Below, in pieces: positions 7,498 through 16,470 of a DNA stretch of 64,000 nt. Both the position numbers and the translations under genes were made by a program. The notes below the pieces were generated by a model. The model searched no databases, had not been told where the DNA came from, and saw nothing but the letters and a program-made list of their open reading frames with translations. Origin of the DNA: Acidobacteriota bacterium (lineage in GTDB: Bacteria; Acidobacteriota; Terriglobia; Terriglobales; SCQP01); the NCBI GenBank assembly GCA_004299485.1, contig SCQP01000018.1, positions 1 to 64,000 of the forward strand, read 5' to 3'. Every line of letters begins with the position of its first letter. Positions within the stretch are counted from its first letter, which is position 1.

Positions 7498-9429
7498 ATG
7501 ATTCAACTCTCTGGCGCGGCCAAGCACTTTGGCGGGCGCACCCTCTTTCAGAACGTGGATTTGCTGATTCCGGACCGTACCCGCGCGGGCGTGGTGGGGC
7601 CGAACGGCAGTGGCAAAACCACGCTCATGCGCATCCTGACCGGGCTGGACTCGCTCGACGAAGGCAAGGTGGTGCAGAACCGCGATCAAACCGTCGGCTA
7701 CCTGCCGCAGGACGGTCTCCACGCCGCCGGCCGCTCCCTGGTCGACGAATGCCGCTCGGTATTTGCCGATCTGATGGCCGTCGAGCGCGAGCTGTTGGAA
7801 ATCGAGGGCCAGCTCGAGCACACCGACGATCTGTCGCTCTTCGAACGCTACGCCGACCTTCAGGAACGCTTCCAGCTTGGCGGCGGGCCGTCGCTGGAAG
7901 CCAAAATCGGCACCATCCTCAAAGGCCTGGCATTTACGCCTGCGGATATGGCTCGGCCCTGTGAGGACTTCTCCGGCGGCTGGCAAATGCGCATCGCGCT
8001 GGCCAAGCTGCTGCTCGCTGAACCGCAAGTCCTGCTGCTGGACGAGCCGACCAACCACCTGGATCTGGAAACCCGCAACTGGCTGGAGGATTACCTCAAT
8101 CACTATCCGCACACCTGCCTGCTGGTTTCCCACGACCGCTACTTCCTCGATGCCGTGGTCGAGAAGGTCATCGAACTCGGTCAGCAAACGATCACTCTCT
8201 ACACCGGCAATTACTCCAGTTTCCTGAAGCAGCGCGATGAGCGCCTGGAGCAGCTCCGCGCCGCCTACAAGAACCAGAAAGACCGCCGCGAGCAGCTCGA
8301 AGCCTTCATCAACAAGTTCCGCTATACCGCGACCAAGGCGGCGCAGGTGCAGAGCCGCATCAAGGAACTCGATCGCATGCCGGAAATCGAGATCCCGCCC
8401 GCGCAGGAAATCATTCACTTCTCCTTTCCCCAGCCCAAGCCCAGCGGCCGCCGCGTGCTCGAGCTGCGCCAGATTTCCAAAGCCTACGGCGACACCCGCG
8501 TGTTCGAGAAGCTTGACGTGGTGCTCGAGCGCGGTGACCGCATCGGTCTCATCGGCCAGAACGGCGCCGGCAAATCTACCCTGCTGCGCCTGCTCGCCGG
8601 CGTCGAGTCGCCCGATGCGGGCGAGCGCGTCGAAGGCCACCAGGTCACGCTCGACTTTTTCGCTCAGGACCAGTACAAAGCCCTCGATCCCACTGCCCGC
8701 ATCCTGGATGATTTGACCTCGATCAGCCCGGCGCTTATGGTCCCGCAGTTGCGCACTTTGCTCGGCAGCTTTCTATTCCACGGCGACGACGTTTTTAAGC
8801 GCATCGGCGTGCTCTCGGGCGGCGAGCGCAACCGCTACGCCCTGGCGCGCATGTTGCTGCAGCCCTCGAATTGCTTACTGCTCGACGAACCCACCAACCA
8901 CCTCGACCTCCAGGCCAAAGAAGTTTTGCTGGAGGCGCTCAAGAACTACAACGGCACGGTAATTTTCGTCTCTCACGACCGCGCTTTCATCGATGGCCTG
9001 GCCTCGAAGATCATCCACGTCACGCCCTTCGAACAGGGTGGCGGCGTGGAGATCTATCCCGGCGATTACGAACAATACCGTTGGCATCTGGACCAGGCGA
9101 ACGCAGAGGCCAGGGGGCAGGGGCCAGGGACCAGCGAGGCTGCACGCACGCCCTCGGCCAGCCCGGGCAAGTCTCCGAAAGTAAAGCGCGTCAACCCGCA
9201 GCGCCAGGAGGCCTTGCGCAATTCCATTGCCGCGCTGGAAAAGGCCATTGCCGAGGCCGAAGCCGACGTGCAGCGCATGGAATCAGAAATGGGCAGCGAG
9301 CAAACCTTCCGCGACGGCACCCGCGCCGCCGCCCTCATGAAGGCCTACCAGGAGCGCCAAGCCGACCGCTCCCGCCTCTACGCCGAGTGGGAACAAAAAA
9401 GCGGCCAGCTCGCCGCCATCGTCGACTGA
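7498..9429 (+). CDS. ABC-F family ATPase (Uup/YheS-like)
   Basis: This 643-residue soluble protein has two ABC ATPase domains and no membrane segments, as in ABC-F translation factors that act on ribosomes. Walker A motifs are GPNGSGKTT (about residue 36) and GQNGAGKST (about residue 352). Signatures are FSGGWQMR and LSGGERNR, and Walker B motifs are LLLDEPTNHLDL in both halves. The charged interdomain linker (about 240-310) corresponds to the P-site tRNA interaction motif region. The C-terminus (about 570-640) is a predicted coiled coil, as in Uup/YheS. A low-complexity stretch near residues 537-550 (ARGQGPGTSEA) is encoded by a dispersed G-rich repeat inserted in frame just before the coiled coil. 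The subfamily is uncertain. Confidence 0.92.
   Translation: MIQLSGAAKHFGGRTLFQNVDLLIPDRTRAGVVGPNGSGKTTLMRILTGLDSLDEGKVVQNRDQTVGYLPQDGLHAAGRSLVDECRSVFADLMAVERELLEIEGQLEHTDDLSLFERYADLQERFQLGGGPSLEAKIGTILKGLAFTPADMARPCEDFSGGWQMRIALAKLLLAEPQVLLLDEPTNHLDLETRNWLEDYLNHYPHTCLLVSHDRYFLDAVVEKVIELGQQTITLYTGNYSSFLKQRDERLEQLRAAYKNQKDRREQLEAFINKFRYTATKAAQVQSRIKELDRMPEIEIPPAQEIIHFSFPQPKPSGRRVLELRQISKAYGDTRVFEKLDVVLERGDRIGLIGQNGAGKSTLLRLLAGVESPDAGERVEGHQVTLDFFAQDQYKALDPTARILDDLTSISPALMVPQLRTLLGSFLFHGDDVFKRIGVLSGGERNRYALARMLLQPSNCLLLDEPTNHLDLQAKEVLLEALKNYNGTVIFVSHDRAFIDGLASKIIHVTPFEQGGGVEIYPGDYEQYRWHLDQANAEARGQGPGTSEAARTPSASPGKSPKVKRVNPQRQEALRNSIAALEKAIAEAEADVQRMESEMGSEQTFRDGTRAAALMKAYQERQADRSRLYAEWEQKSGQLAAIVD
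9106..9134 (+). repeat. Dispersed G-rich repeat (GGGCCAGGGACCA type) inside the ABC-F gene
   Basis: The block built from GAGGCCAGGGGGCAG and GGGCCAGGGACCAG shares GGGGCCAGGGACCA with an intergenic copy at 36149-36176 and GGGGCCAGGG with one at 44906-44934. Here it lies in frame in the linker before the C-terminal coiled coil, where sequence is probably tolerated. Confidence 0.7.
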
Positions 9430-9485
9430 CGCCATCGCCGGGGGCGGCACGCTCGCAAACCGCGCCAGTTGCCCTGCTCTTCCTC

Positions 9486-10568
9486 ATGCACCTCGGCCAC
9501 GCAACGAGGGCAGTCACCCTCGCCACCGATCTTGCCGTAAAATGTCCTGTGGCCGACGCTCCCCATCGCTCTGCGCTCGATGAGCTTTGCCCCTCCGGGC
9601 TTTATCCAGCGATTGCCGCTGCACATGCCGATTCCATCGCAGAAAAAACCATCCTAACCGAGCTGGTATCTGACAAGCTCAGTCTGCCGCCCGACTCGAC
9701 CCTCGTTGCTTTCGGGTCACTAGCACGCGAAGAATGGTCCAGCGGCAGTGACCTCGATTGGGTGCTGCTAGTCGATGGGCAAGTCAGCCCCGCCCATTTT
9801 AGTGCCATGCTTAAAGCACAGCGTGAGCTCGAGCACCTTGCGCCGGGCGCAACCGGCACCTTCGGTGGCCTCGTCTTTAGCCATCAGCTCGTACACCTGA
9901 TCGGTGGCCAGGATGACAGCAATCGCAACCTCACTCTGCGTATGCTCCTCCTCCTCGAATCGGTTGCCTTAGGCCAACCTCCAACGCAGGCCTACGACCG
10001 CGTGCTAAACGCGCTGCTGAGCCGCTACCTCATTGAGCCGAGCTCGTTTTCGCAAAAAAAACTGACGCCGAGATTTCTGTTGAACGATCTGATCCGCTAT
10101 TGGCGAACGCTCGGCGTTGATTTCGCCGACAAATTTCACGACCAGGCCGGAAAAAAAGCAGTCCTGCGCAACGTGAAACTCCGCTTCTCGCGCAAACTGA
10201 TCTACACCGCCGGCCTGTACTCCTGCCTGCGCTGGTACGAAACCCAGCCGCAGCCTAACGCAAGCGAAACGCTCGACCACTTCCGCCACCTCGCCACCAC
10301 CCCACCGCTTGAGATCATCGCCCAGGCCTGCCTCGATCAGGATGCCTCACCCACGACAAGGGAGGCGATTTTCACCAACTACGAGATTTTCCTTTTAGCC
10401 TTGCGCGATAAGCGCGAAGAGCTCGAGCAGCTTCCTCCAGGCCAAGCTGCAGCAGATCCGCTGTTCAACCACTTACGCGATGCAAGCCACCCGTTCGAAA
10501 ATGCACTGATGGACCTGCTCGCTGCTAAAAACCTCGGCTCGCAACTGGTTCGCTATGCCATCTTCTGA
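9486..10568 (+). CDS. Nucleotidyltransferase-fold protein (pol-beta superfamily), paired with TIM-barrel gene
   Basis: From ATG 9486 the protein has 360 residues; GTG 9549 (339 residues) is equally possible, and neither has a clear Shine-Dalgarno sequence. Residues about 73-92 carry the pol-beta nucleotidyltransferase active-site pattern: GS (77-78) followed by D89-x-D91 in GSLAREEWSSGSDLDW. The rest is helical (LLLLESVALGQPP, RFLLNDLIRYWRTLGVDF), resembling the helical partner domains of GlnD/DUF294-like proteins, but I do not recognise a specific family. The gene overlaps the next ORF by 14 bases, indicating co-translation. The block has longer A-runs and looks lower in GC than its neighbours, which suggests acquisition. 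The substrate, nucleotide or target is unknown. Confidence 0.75.
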   Translation: MHLGHATRAVTLATDLAVKCPVADAPHRSALDELCPSGLYPAIAAAHADSIAEKTILTELVSDKLSLPPDSTLVAFGSLAREEWSSGSDLDWVLLVDGQVSPAHFSAMLKAQRELEHLAPGATGTFGGLVFSHQLVHLIGGQDDSNRNLTLRMLLLLESVALGQPPTQAYDRVLNALLSRYLIEPSSFSQKKLTPRFLLNDLIRYWRTLGVDFADKFHDQAGKKAVLRNVKLRFSRKLIYTAGLYSCLRWYETQPQPNASETLDHFRHLATTPPLEIIAQACLDQDASPTTREAIFTNYEIFLLALRDKREELEQLPPGQAAADPLFNHLRDASHPFENALMDLLAAKNLGSQLVRYAIF

Positions 10569-11562
10569 AAACACTATCGGCTTCTCCACAGGAGCCATCA
10601 GCAAAGGCGACTTCCGCACCGCGCTCGACCTCTTGCGGCCGCTCAACCTCTGCACCGTCGAGCTGTCCGCCCTCCGCCGCAGCGAGCTCCCCACGCTCCT
10701 TGCCGCCCTCCCCAGCCTCGATCTATCCGCTTACTCCTACGTCTCCCTCCACGCGCCCAGCCGCCTCGATCCCAGCGAAGAAGCCCTCGTAATCGAAGAA
10801 CTCTCCCACATTCCCGATCAGATCAGATGGATCATCGTTCACCCTGATGTCATCGCCAATCCCATGCGCTGGCAACCGCTCCAGGCCCGGCTAGCGATTG
10901 AAAACTTGGATACACGCAAATCTGCCGGCCGCACGCCGGAAGAAATGCAGCCGCTCTTCGATCAACTGCCGCAGGCCAAACTATGCCTCGACCTCGCCCA
11001 CGCGGAAAAAGTTGATCCCACAATGCTCGTGGCTCAGGCTATGATCCGCCAGTTCCGTGATCGTATAATTCAGGTTCACCTCAGCGAGATCACCACCGGC
11101 AGCGAGCATCGCTGTCTCAGCATTCAGGGCGTCGAAGCCGCCCGGCGCGTCGCCAAGCTCATCCCTGCCGACGCGCCCGTGATTCTCGAAACCCCCGCCA
11201 GCTCGCCAGAGAGCATGCTCCACCAGATCCACCTCGCCCAGCGGATCTTCCACCCCGCACTCGAGGACCTCAAGTCCGATATCGACTCCAAGCTCAACTC
11301 TCCCTACAATCGACAGGAAGTCGCCAACATTTTTCTGCGCTCCCTAAGCGGTGCGACGGACGCACGCGCCGGCATCTTCAACCTGCCCTACGGCGGAGCC
11401 ATCGCCCGCGGCCAGGTCTTCGTATCCCCCAAGGACCTCTACAACTCACTCACCGCCGCCGAACGCAGCGAAATCGAGGACCACTATGCCCTTCGACTCC
11501 GCCAAGTGCTGGACGAATTCCCGACCCTAGCCGCACTGGTCGCGCCCGCCCAGACACGATAG
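10555..11562 (+). CDS. Xylose-isomerase-like TIM-barrel protein, partner of the nucleotidyltransferase
   Basis: This 335-residue protein shows a periodic beta/alpha pattern and the metal-ligand set of the xylose isomerase / AP endonuclease 2 superfamily at strand ends: H66 (SLHAPS), H96 (IIVHPD), E116 (AIENLD), D146 and H149 (CLDLAHAEK), H175 (VHLSE), E212 (ILETP). A two- or three-metal site is therefore likely intact. About 110 extra C-terminal residues (from 225) form a separate, possibly helical region that I do not recognise. It overlaps the nucleotidyltransferase gene by 14 bases. The pair may modify and process a common sugar-, nucleotide- or peptide-type substrate; that is inference. 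No secretion signal is present. Confidence 0.75.
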   Translation: MPSSENTIGFSTGAISKGDFRTALDLLRPLNLCTVELSALRRSELPTLLAALPSLDLSAYSYVSLHAPSRLDPSEEALVIEELSHIPDQIRWIIVHPDVIANPMRWQPLQARLAIENLDTRKSAGRTPEEMQPLFDQLPQAKLCLDLAHAEKVDPTMLVAQAMIRQFRDRIIQVHLSEITTGSEHRCLSIQGVEAARRVAKLIPADAPVILETPASSPESMLHQIHLAQRIFHPALEDLKSDIDSKLNSPYNRQEVANIFLRSLSGATDARAGIFNLPYGGAIARGQVFVSPKDLYNSLTAAERSEIEDHYALRLRQVLDEFPTLAALVAPAQTR

Positions 11563-11633
11563 TCAGAGCCTGCCTGACCCCATGCCCAGCAGTCCGCTCG
11601 GTGTGCTACCATCCCGGCGAGGCTTGGGATGGC

Positions 11634-14150
11634 ATGAAACCGCTCTTCCGTTACGCTCTGGGCTTGACGATGCTGGCCATGGCGCTGGTGGCGGTGCGCG
11701 CGGCGCACGCCTTCAGCTATGTCGGTGCCCCGAATGGCACGTTCTGGGGCATTCAGGATGCGGCGCCGCCCGGCGTCGATACCGGCAGCATCTGGGGCAC
11801 CCAGACCGGCGAGGGTGCGCGCGCTCCCTTCACCACCACGATCAACGGCTACGGCGGGCTGCGGGTACGCATCGATAGCTCGCCTGCGCCCCGCTTCAAC
11901 GGCCAAATGCTGCGCGGCTTTGGCCTGCAGTTCGACGGCCATGAGCACTCCGTCAGCACCCGTGCCGTGGCCTTGGGCCCTGCCAACATCACCCGTTCCA
12001 TCTGGATTAACCGGCAGGCCAACTGGGGACGCTGGCTCGATACCTTCACCAACACCTCCGCGCGCCCGCTCACGCTCGATGCCGCCTTCGGCGGCCAGAC
12101 CGGTATTGGCGCCTCCGGACCGTATTCCAGTTATCTCGTGCGCACCTCCAGCGGTGGCACGCGCGTAAGTCCGCACGACGTCTGGATCGCCTATGCCACC
12201 CCGGCCGCCAAACAGGCCTCGCGGCTGGTGGGAGGCACGCAAATCACCGTTACCGGCCGGTTTTTCTTTGCCGGCGATTGGCTCAACGATCCCTTCCGGG
12301 ACTCTCTCCGCTACCGTGGCTATCGGCGCAATTTCCCGGCCTTCGTCAATACGCTCCACATCCCCGCGGACCAGAGCCGCTCGCTGCTGCACTTTGTCGT
12401 GCTGGGTCCGCGCGTCAACGCCCAGACCTCGGCCGCTGCCCAGGCACGTGCCGAAGCCATGGCTGGGCAACTGGCCGCCCATCCCAATCTCGCCGGCCTC
12501 ACGCCCGCCGAGATTTGCTCGGTGGCCAATTTCACCCTCACCTGCCCGGCCACCGCAGCGCGCCGTGTGCCGCAGCCGCCGCCCCCTGCGCCCCTGCCCA
12601 CAACCACCTCCGTCGCCTATAACGTCGTAGGCAAGACCATCGATCAGTTGCAGGCCGCGATGGAGTCGGGCGAGACCACCTCGCAGGCCATTACCCAGGC
12701 GTACCTGAACCGCATCGCCGCCTACGACCGCGGTCAGTTCGGTTTTCATGCTTTCGAGATCGTCGCCGGGAACGCGCTAGCGCAGGCGAAGGCTACTGAC
12801 GTCGCGCGCCGCGCTGGCCGGCGGGGCCGCCTGCTGGGCATTCCCGTCGCCATCAAAAATCTCTACGACACCTTCGACATGCCCACCACCAACGGCAGTC
12901 TGACCTTCGCCGGCTTCCGTCCCGCGCACGATGCCTTTCAGGTCGCACGGCTGCGCTCTGCCGGAGCCGTCATCATCGGCAAGGCCGCCATGGAGGAATA
13001 CGCCACCAACGGCTTCTATTCCAATGATGCCTGGGGACAGGTCTGGAATGTATTCAGCCCCTCGCGCTCGGCGCTCGGCTCCAGCGGCGGCTCGGCCGTC
13101 GCCGTAGCCGCAAGCTTTGCCGCTGCCGCGTTGGGCACCCAGACAGGCGACTCGCTCTACGCACCCGCGAGCGCCGCCGGTCTGGTCACGCTCCGGCCCA
13201 CCGACGGCATGGAGAGCAGCTCGGGCATCATGCCGCTTGTCTGGATGACCGATACCGGCGGCGTGCTCGCCCGCTCCGTCCCCGATCTGACGGATATGCT
13301 CAACGTGGTGACCGGCACCGACGCGAATGATCCTGCTACCGCCGAAGCGAATAAACATCGGCCCCACAACTGGCGCAGCGTGCTGGACCCCAATGCCCTC
13401 CGCGGCAAGCGCATCGGCATCATCGCCTCGGCCTGGCGGGATCCGTTCGGCACTCATGAAACCCTGGACGCCGAGAAAGCGGCGTTACGCTTCTTCACCG
13501 CCGCTGGCGCCACCCTGGTCCCCATGGGCGCCACCGTCGGCGGGCCCGACCGTCCGCCGCACCCCCGCGACACTGCCGGTGGCAATCTCGAAGCCGAGGG
13601 TTGGATGCGCTACCTTGACCGCCACCCCGAGCTGCTCGCGCAAGGCTTTCCGCTGCATAACTTTGTGCAGGTGGAGTGCTCGCAGAAAATGATCGCCTAT
13701 TCCCGCCTCCCTCTCTCCGCGTGTGCCGAGCCGGAGCCGCCACGCATGAGTGCAGCGCAAATTGCCGCCCATCGTGCGTATCGCCACCTGCGTCAGGCCG
13801 GCGTCCGGGCCTGGCTTAACGCCGCCGGCGCCGATCATCGCGGCGTTGATGCGGTCGTCTATCCCGGTCTGTTAAGCGAAATCAGTCTCAACGACGGAGG
13901 GGGCGAGCGCCCCAGCTTTGGCCGCCGCGACACGCCCAGCGCCGCCAATGGCGTACCTACCGTGGTGTTTCCCGCCGGCCGTGACATCCTCGGCAATCCC
14001 GTGGATATTGAGCTCCTCGGCCGCGCCCGGGATGACGCCAAGCTGGTCGGCATGGCCTACGCCTTCGAGCTGCTTGCCAACCGCGCCGGTGACGGCCATG
14101 TTTCGCCATCCGCGGTTCCACCGCTGCGCTACGTGGGGCGGAAGCGATGA
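11634..14150 (+). CDS. Secreted amidase-signature enzyme with extra N-terminal domain
   Basis: From ATG 11634 the protein has 838 residues with a signal peptide (MKPLFRYALGLTMLAMALVA, cleavage near AHA-FS). Residues about 30-310 form a beta-rich domain of unknown family. A PQPPPPAPLP linker follows, then an amidase-signature domain (about 330-835). The Ser-cisSer-Lys triad is visible: Lys in GIPVAIKN, the cis-Ser and nucleophile region in SALGSSGGSAVAVAASF and GTQTGDSLYAPAS. In the family consensus GTDTGGS, the second Gly is Asp here (TGDS), which could affect the oxyanion loop. It likely hydrolyses an amide in the periplasm or outside the cell; the substrate is unknown. It is flanked by the nucleotidyltransferase/TIM-barrel pair, with no sign of co-transcription. 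Confidence 0.85.
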   Translation: MKPLFRYALGLTMLAMALVAVRAAHAFSYVGAPNGTFWGIQDAAPPGVDTGSIWGTQTGEGARAPFTTTINGYGGLRVRIDSSPAPRFNGQMLRGFGLQFDGHEHSVSTRAVALGPANITRSIWINRQANWGRWLDTFTNTSARPLTLDAAFGGQTGIGASGPYSSYLVRTSSGGTRVSPHDVWIAYATPAAKQASRLVGGTQITVTGRFFFAGDWLNDPFRDSLRYRGYRRNFPAFVNTLHIPADQSRSLLHFVVLGPRVNAQTSAAAQARAEAMAGQLAAHPNLAGLTPAEICSVANFTLTCPATAARRVPQPPPPAPLPTTTSVAYNVVGKTIDQLQAAMESGETTSQAITQAYLNRIAAYDRGQFGFHAFEIVAGNALAQAKATDVARRAGRRGRLLGIPVAIKNLYDTFDMPTTNGSLTFAGFRPAHDAFQVARLRSAGAVIIGKAAMEEYATNGFYSNDAWGQVWNVFSPSRSALGSSGGSAVAVAASFAAAALGTQTGDSLYAPASAAGLVTLRPTDGMESSSGIMPLVWMTDTGGVLARSVPDLTDMLNVVTGTDANDPATAEANKHRPHNWRSVLDPNALRGKRIGIIASAWRDPFGTHETLDAEKAALRFFTAAGATLVPMGATVGGPDRPPHPRDTAGGNLEAEGWMRYLDRHPELLAQGFPLHNFVQVECSQKMIAYSRLPLSACAEPEPPRMSAAQIAAHRAYRHLRQAGVRAWLNAAGADHRGVDAVVYPGLLSEISLNDGGGERPSFGRRDTPSAANGVPTVVFPAGRDILGNPVDIELLGRARDDAKLVGMAYAFELLANRAGDGHVSPSAVPPLRYVGRKR

Positions 14151-14151
14151 A

Positions 14152-14586
14152 CTAGGCGGCTTTCGGGCGGCGGCGCGAGGTGGACTTGCCGCGCGCGAGG
14201 GTTTTCATTCCGGTGCGCGTCACGCGTGGCTTGGCCTTGGGCGAGCGCGCCTGCGTGCCCGTGCGGCTGCTGGCAGAGCGGGCGCGGATGGGCTGGATTT
14301 TCGCCCGTGCCGGCCGGCGCGTAGCCGGCCTGGCTTCCACGGTTTCCGGATAGACGAGCTTGTGGAAGCGGCTGCCGGGCTTGTCATCATAGACGAGTTC
14401 GAGGCCGCGCTCGTCGAAGACCCCGAAGAAGTCGTCCCAGGAGACGTCGGCCAGCTCGCCCGGAAGGTTGGCGGCAAACTCGAAGCGCAGCATCCCGCCG
14501 CTGCGGCTCACCACCGAAGGAGTGGCGTCGTGGTCTTCCGCCCAGCAGCGAATCTCATCGTGATCGCGGGTTGTATGGGAGGCCAT
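14152..14586 (-). CDS. Small conserved protein with basic tail (type often mislabelled as branching enzyme)
   Basis: From ATG 14586 there are 144 residues. The first ~75 residues (TTRDHDEIRCWAEDHDATPS and SWDDFFGVFDERGLELVYDD) match a small widespread domain often carried into annotation as 1,4-alpha-glucan branching enzyme, although it has no such catalytic features. The C-terminal half is very rich in Arg, Lys, Ala, Pro and Ser, resembling histone-H1-like tails, and may bind nucleic acid. It starts 17 bases after the rpsA stop on the same strand, so it may be co-transcribed with rpsA. Function unknown. Confidence 0.65.
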   Translation of the reverse strand: MASHTTRDHDEIRCWAEDHDATPSVVSRSGGMLRFEFAANLPGELADVSWDDFFGVFDERGLELVYDDKPGSRFHKLVYPETVEARPATRRPARAKIQPIRARSASSRTGTQARSPKAKPRVTRTGMKTLARGKSTSRRRPKAA

Positions 14587-14602
14587 CCCCGCTTGGATGC
14601 GC

Positions 14603-16270
14603 CTAGGACGAGGACTCGTTGCCCGCACGCTTCTGGGAAACGTGCTCTTCGATCGTGGCCCCGGTGTTGCCCGGCTGATGGCGGTAGGACTCGATCAGGT
14701 CGCGCTCGGAGTCGTGCAGCGCGGAGCGCAGACTGAGGCCAATCTTCTTGTCCCCCGGGCTGAGCTTGATGATCTTGAACTCGTATTCGTGGCCGATGAT
14801 GGGCGGCCCACCATCGGTAATCGCCTGGTTAATCTCGGAGTTGTGGCACAGGCCCTCAATGCCACCCTCCAGCTCTACAAATGCCCCGAATGGCGCCAGG
14901 CGCAGCACCTTGCCAGGCAGCACTTCGCCCAACTGGCGGGTGGCGAAGAAGTTTTCCCAGGCATCGGGCTCAAGCTGGCGTATGCCCAGCGACAGGCGCC
15001 GGTTGTCCACATCGATGCTCAGGATCTTGGCCCGGACCTTATCGCCTTTCTTAACCACTTCCGAAGGGTGCTGGATGCGCTTGGTCCAGGAGAAGTCGCT
15101 GATGTGCACCAGCCCGTCAATGCCATCTTCGATTTCGACGAAGGCGCCAAAGTCGGTCAAGTTGCGGACCCGTCCCTCGACAATGCTGCCCGGCGCAAAG
15201 CGATCAGCCAGCGTTTCCCAGGGATTCGACTGCGCCTGCCGCAGCGAGAGCGACATCCGCCGCTCGCCCGGATTGACGTCCAGCACTACCGCCTCGAGCT
15301 GCTGCTCCATTTCCACAATCTTCGAGGGGTGCTTGGTGCGCTTCGACCAGGACATTTCCGAGATATGGATCAGCCCCTCAATGCCTTGTTCCAGCTCGAC
15401 AAAGCAACCGTAGTCGGTGACGCTCACGACTTTGCCCTTCACCCGCGCGCCCACCGGATAGCGCTCCTTGGCGTCCGCCCAGGGATCGGGCAGCAATTGC
15501 TTGAAGCCCAGCGAGACGCGCATGCGCGCCTTGTCGAACTTGAGCACCTTGACGGTGATCTCGTCGTTGGGCTGCACCATTTCACTGGGATGGGCGACGC
15601 GGCCCCAGGACAGGTCGCTGACGTGCAGCAGACCATCGATGCCGCCCACATCCACAAACACCCCGTATTCGGTGACGTTCTTGACCACACCCGTCACGAC
15701 CTGGCCCTCTTCCAGCGTTTCCAGGGTTTGGGTGCGCCGGGCGTCGAGCTCATCCTGCAGCACCGATTTGCGCGAGACCACAATATTGCCGCGCTTCTTG
15801 TTCAGCTTGATGATGCGGACGCGGACTTCCTGGCCGAGAAAGACGTCCAGATTATGCACGGGGCGTAAATCCAGTTGCGAACCGGGCAAAAACGCCTTCA
15901 CCCCGATATCGCAGGCCACTCCGCCCTTGATGCGCTCGACGACGCGGCCCTGCATGATGGTGGCCTGCTCGTGGGCGTGCTCCAGCTCGTCCCACAGCCG
16001 CAGCCGCGCGGCGCGCTCGTGCGACAGGCGCAGCCCGCGCTCGCCGCCCTCATGCTCGATGACGACATCGATGATGTCGCCGGGATGGACCTGCGCTACG
16101 CCTTCGGCATCCACGAACTCGCGCAGCCGCACCACACCTTCGGATTTCTGTCCGATATCCACGACGACGTCTTCGCCGTCGATCTTGAGGACGGTGCCCT
16201 TAAGCACTTCGCCTTCACTGGCCTGGTTTTGCTGTTCAAATGTTTCGAGGAGCTGTTCGAAGTCTTCCAT
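14603..16270 (-). CDS. rpsA: 30S ribosomal protein S1
   Basis: This 555-residue protein from ATG 16270 (a TTG at 16294 would add 8 residues) contains six S1/OB-fold repeats. The later four each show a VDVGG..GLLHVSDLSW or VELEQGIEGLIHISEMSW type core; the first two are more divergent, as usual. S1 binds mRNA and aids initiation on structured leaders. A strong sigma-70-like promoter lies upstream at 16370-16399. Length is typical for bacterial S1. Confidence 0.95.
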   Translation of the reverse strand: MEDFEQLLETFEQQNQASEGEVLKGTVLKIDGEDVVVDIGQKSEGVVRLREFVDAEGVAQVHPGDIIDVVIEHEGGERGLRLSHERAARLRLWDELEHAHEQATIMQGRVVERIKGGVACDIGVKAFLPGSQLDLRPVHNLDVFLGQEVRVRIIKLNKKRGNIVVSRKSVLQDELDARRTQTLETLEEGQVVTGVVKNVTEYGVFVDVGGIDGLLHVSDLSWGRVAHPSEMVQPNDEITVKVLKFDKARMRVSLGFKQLLPDPWADAKERYPVGARVKGKVVSVTDYGCFVELEQGIEGLIHISEMSWSKRTKHPSKIVEMEQQLEAVVLDVNPGERRMSLSLRQAQSNPWETLADRFAPGSIVEGRVRNLTDFGAFVEIEDGIDGLVHISDFSWTKRIQHPSEVVKKGDKVRAKILSIDVDNRRLSLGIRQLEPDAWENFFATRQLGEVLPGKVLRLAPFGAFVELEGGIEGLCHNSEINQAITDGGPPIIGHEYEFKIIKLSPGDKKIGLSLRSALHDSERDLIESYRHQPGNTGATIEEHVSQKRAGNESSS

Positions 16271-16369
16271 GAGGTTGCGAAATACGGACGGCAACGGCTA
16301 TCACGCCCGCCGGTGGCCGTCCAAGGCGCCTGCTGAATTGAGCCGGATCTGCTTCGGAGCGCAGTAGTT

Positions 16370-16399
16370 ATGATAGTCCCCAACCTCGGCAACTGTCAA
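16370..16399 (-). promoter_or_regulatory. Sigma-70 type promoter of rpsA
   Basis: On the minus strand, a perfect -35 TTGACA (16399-16394) is followed after 18 bases by TATCAT (16375-16370), about 95 bases before the rpsA start. A consensus -35 fits a highly expressed ribosomal gene. Confidence 0.7.
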
Positions 16400-16470
16400 C
16401 GCGGGACTGGGGGAGCCGGCCAGCGGAAGGCCTGGGACGCGCAGCCCCGCGCCAGGGCGGCGCGAGCCGC

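Noticed and set aside
8871-9485. Long N-terminal extension of the nucleotidyltransferase
   Set aside because: This part overlaps the ABC-F gene in another frame and has shadow composition. The real gene starts near 9486 or 9549.
11484-12749. 421-residue minus-strand frame over the amidase N-terminal domain
   Set aside because: Shadow frame. The plus-strand gene has a signal peptide and continuous domain structure, so the antisense frame is not supported.
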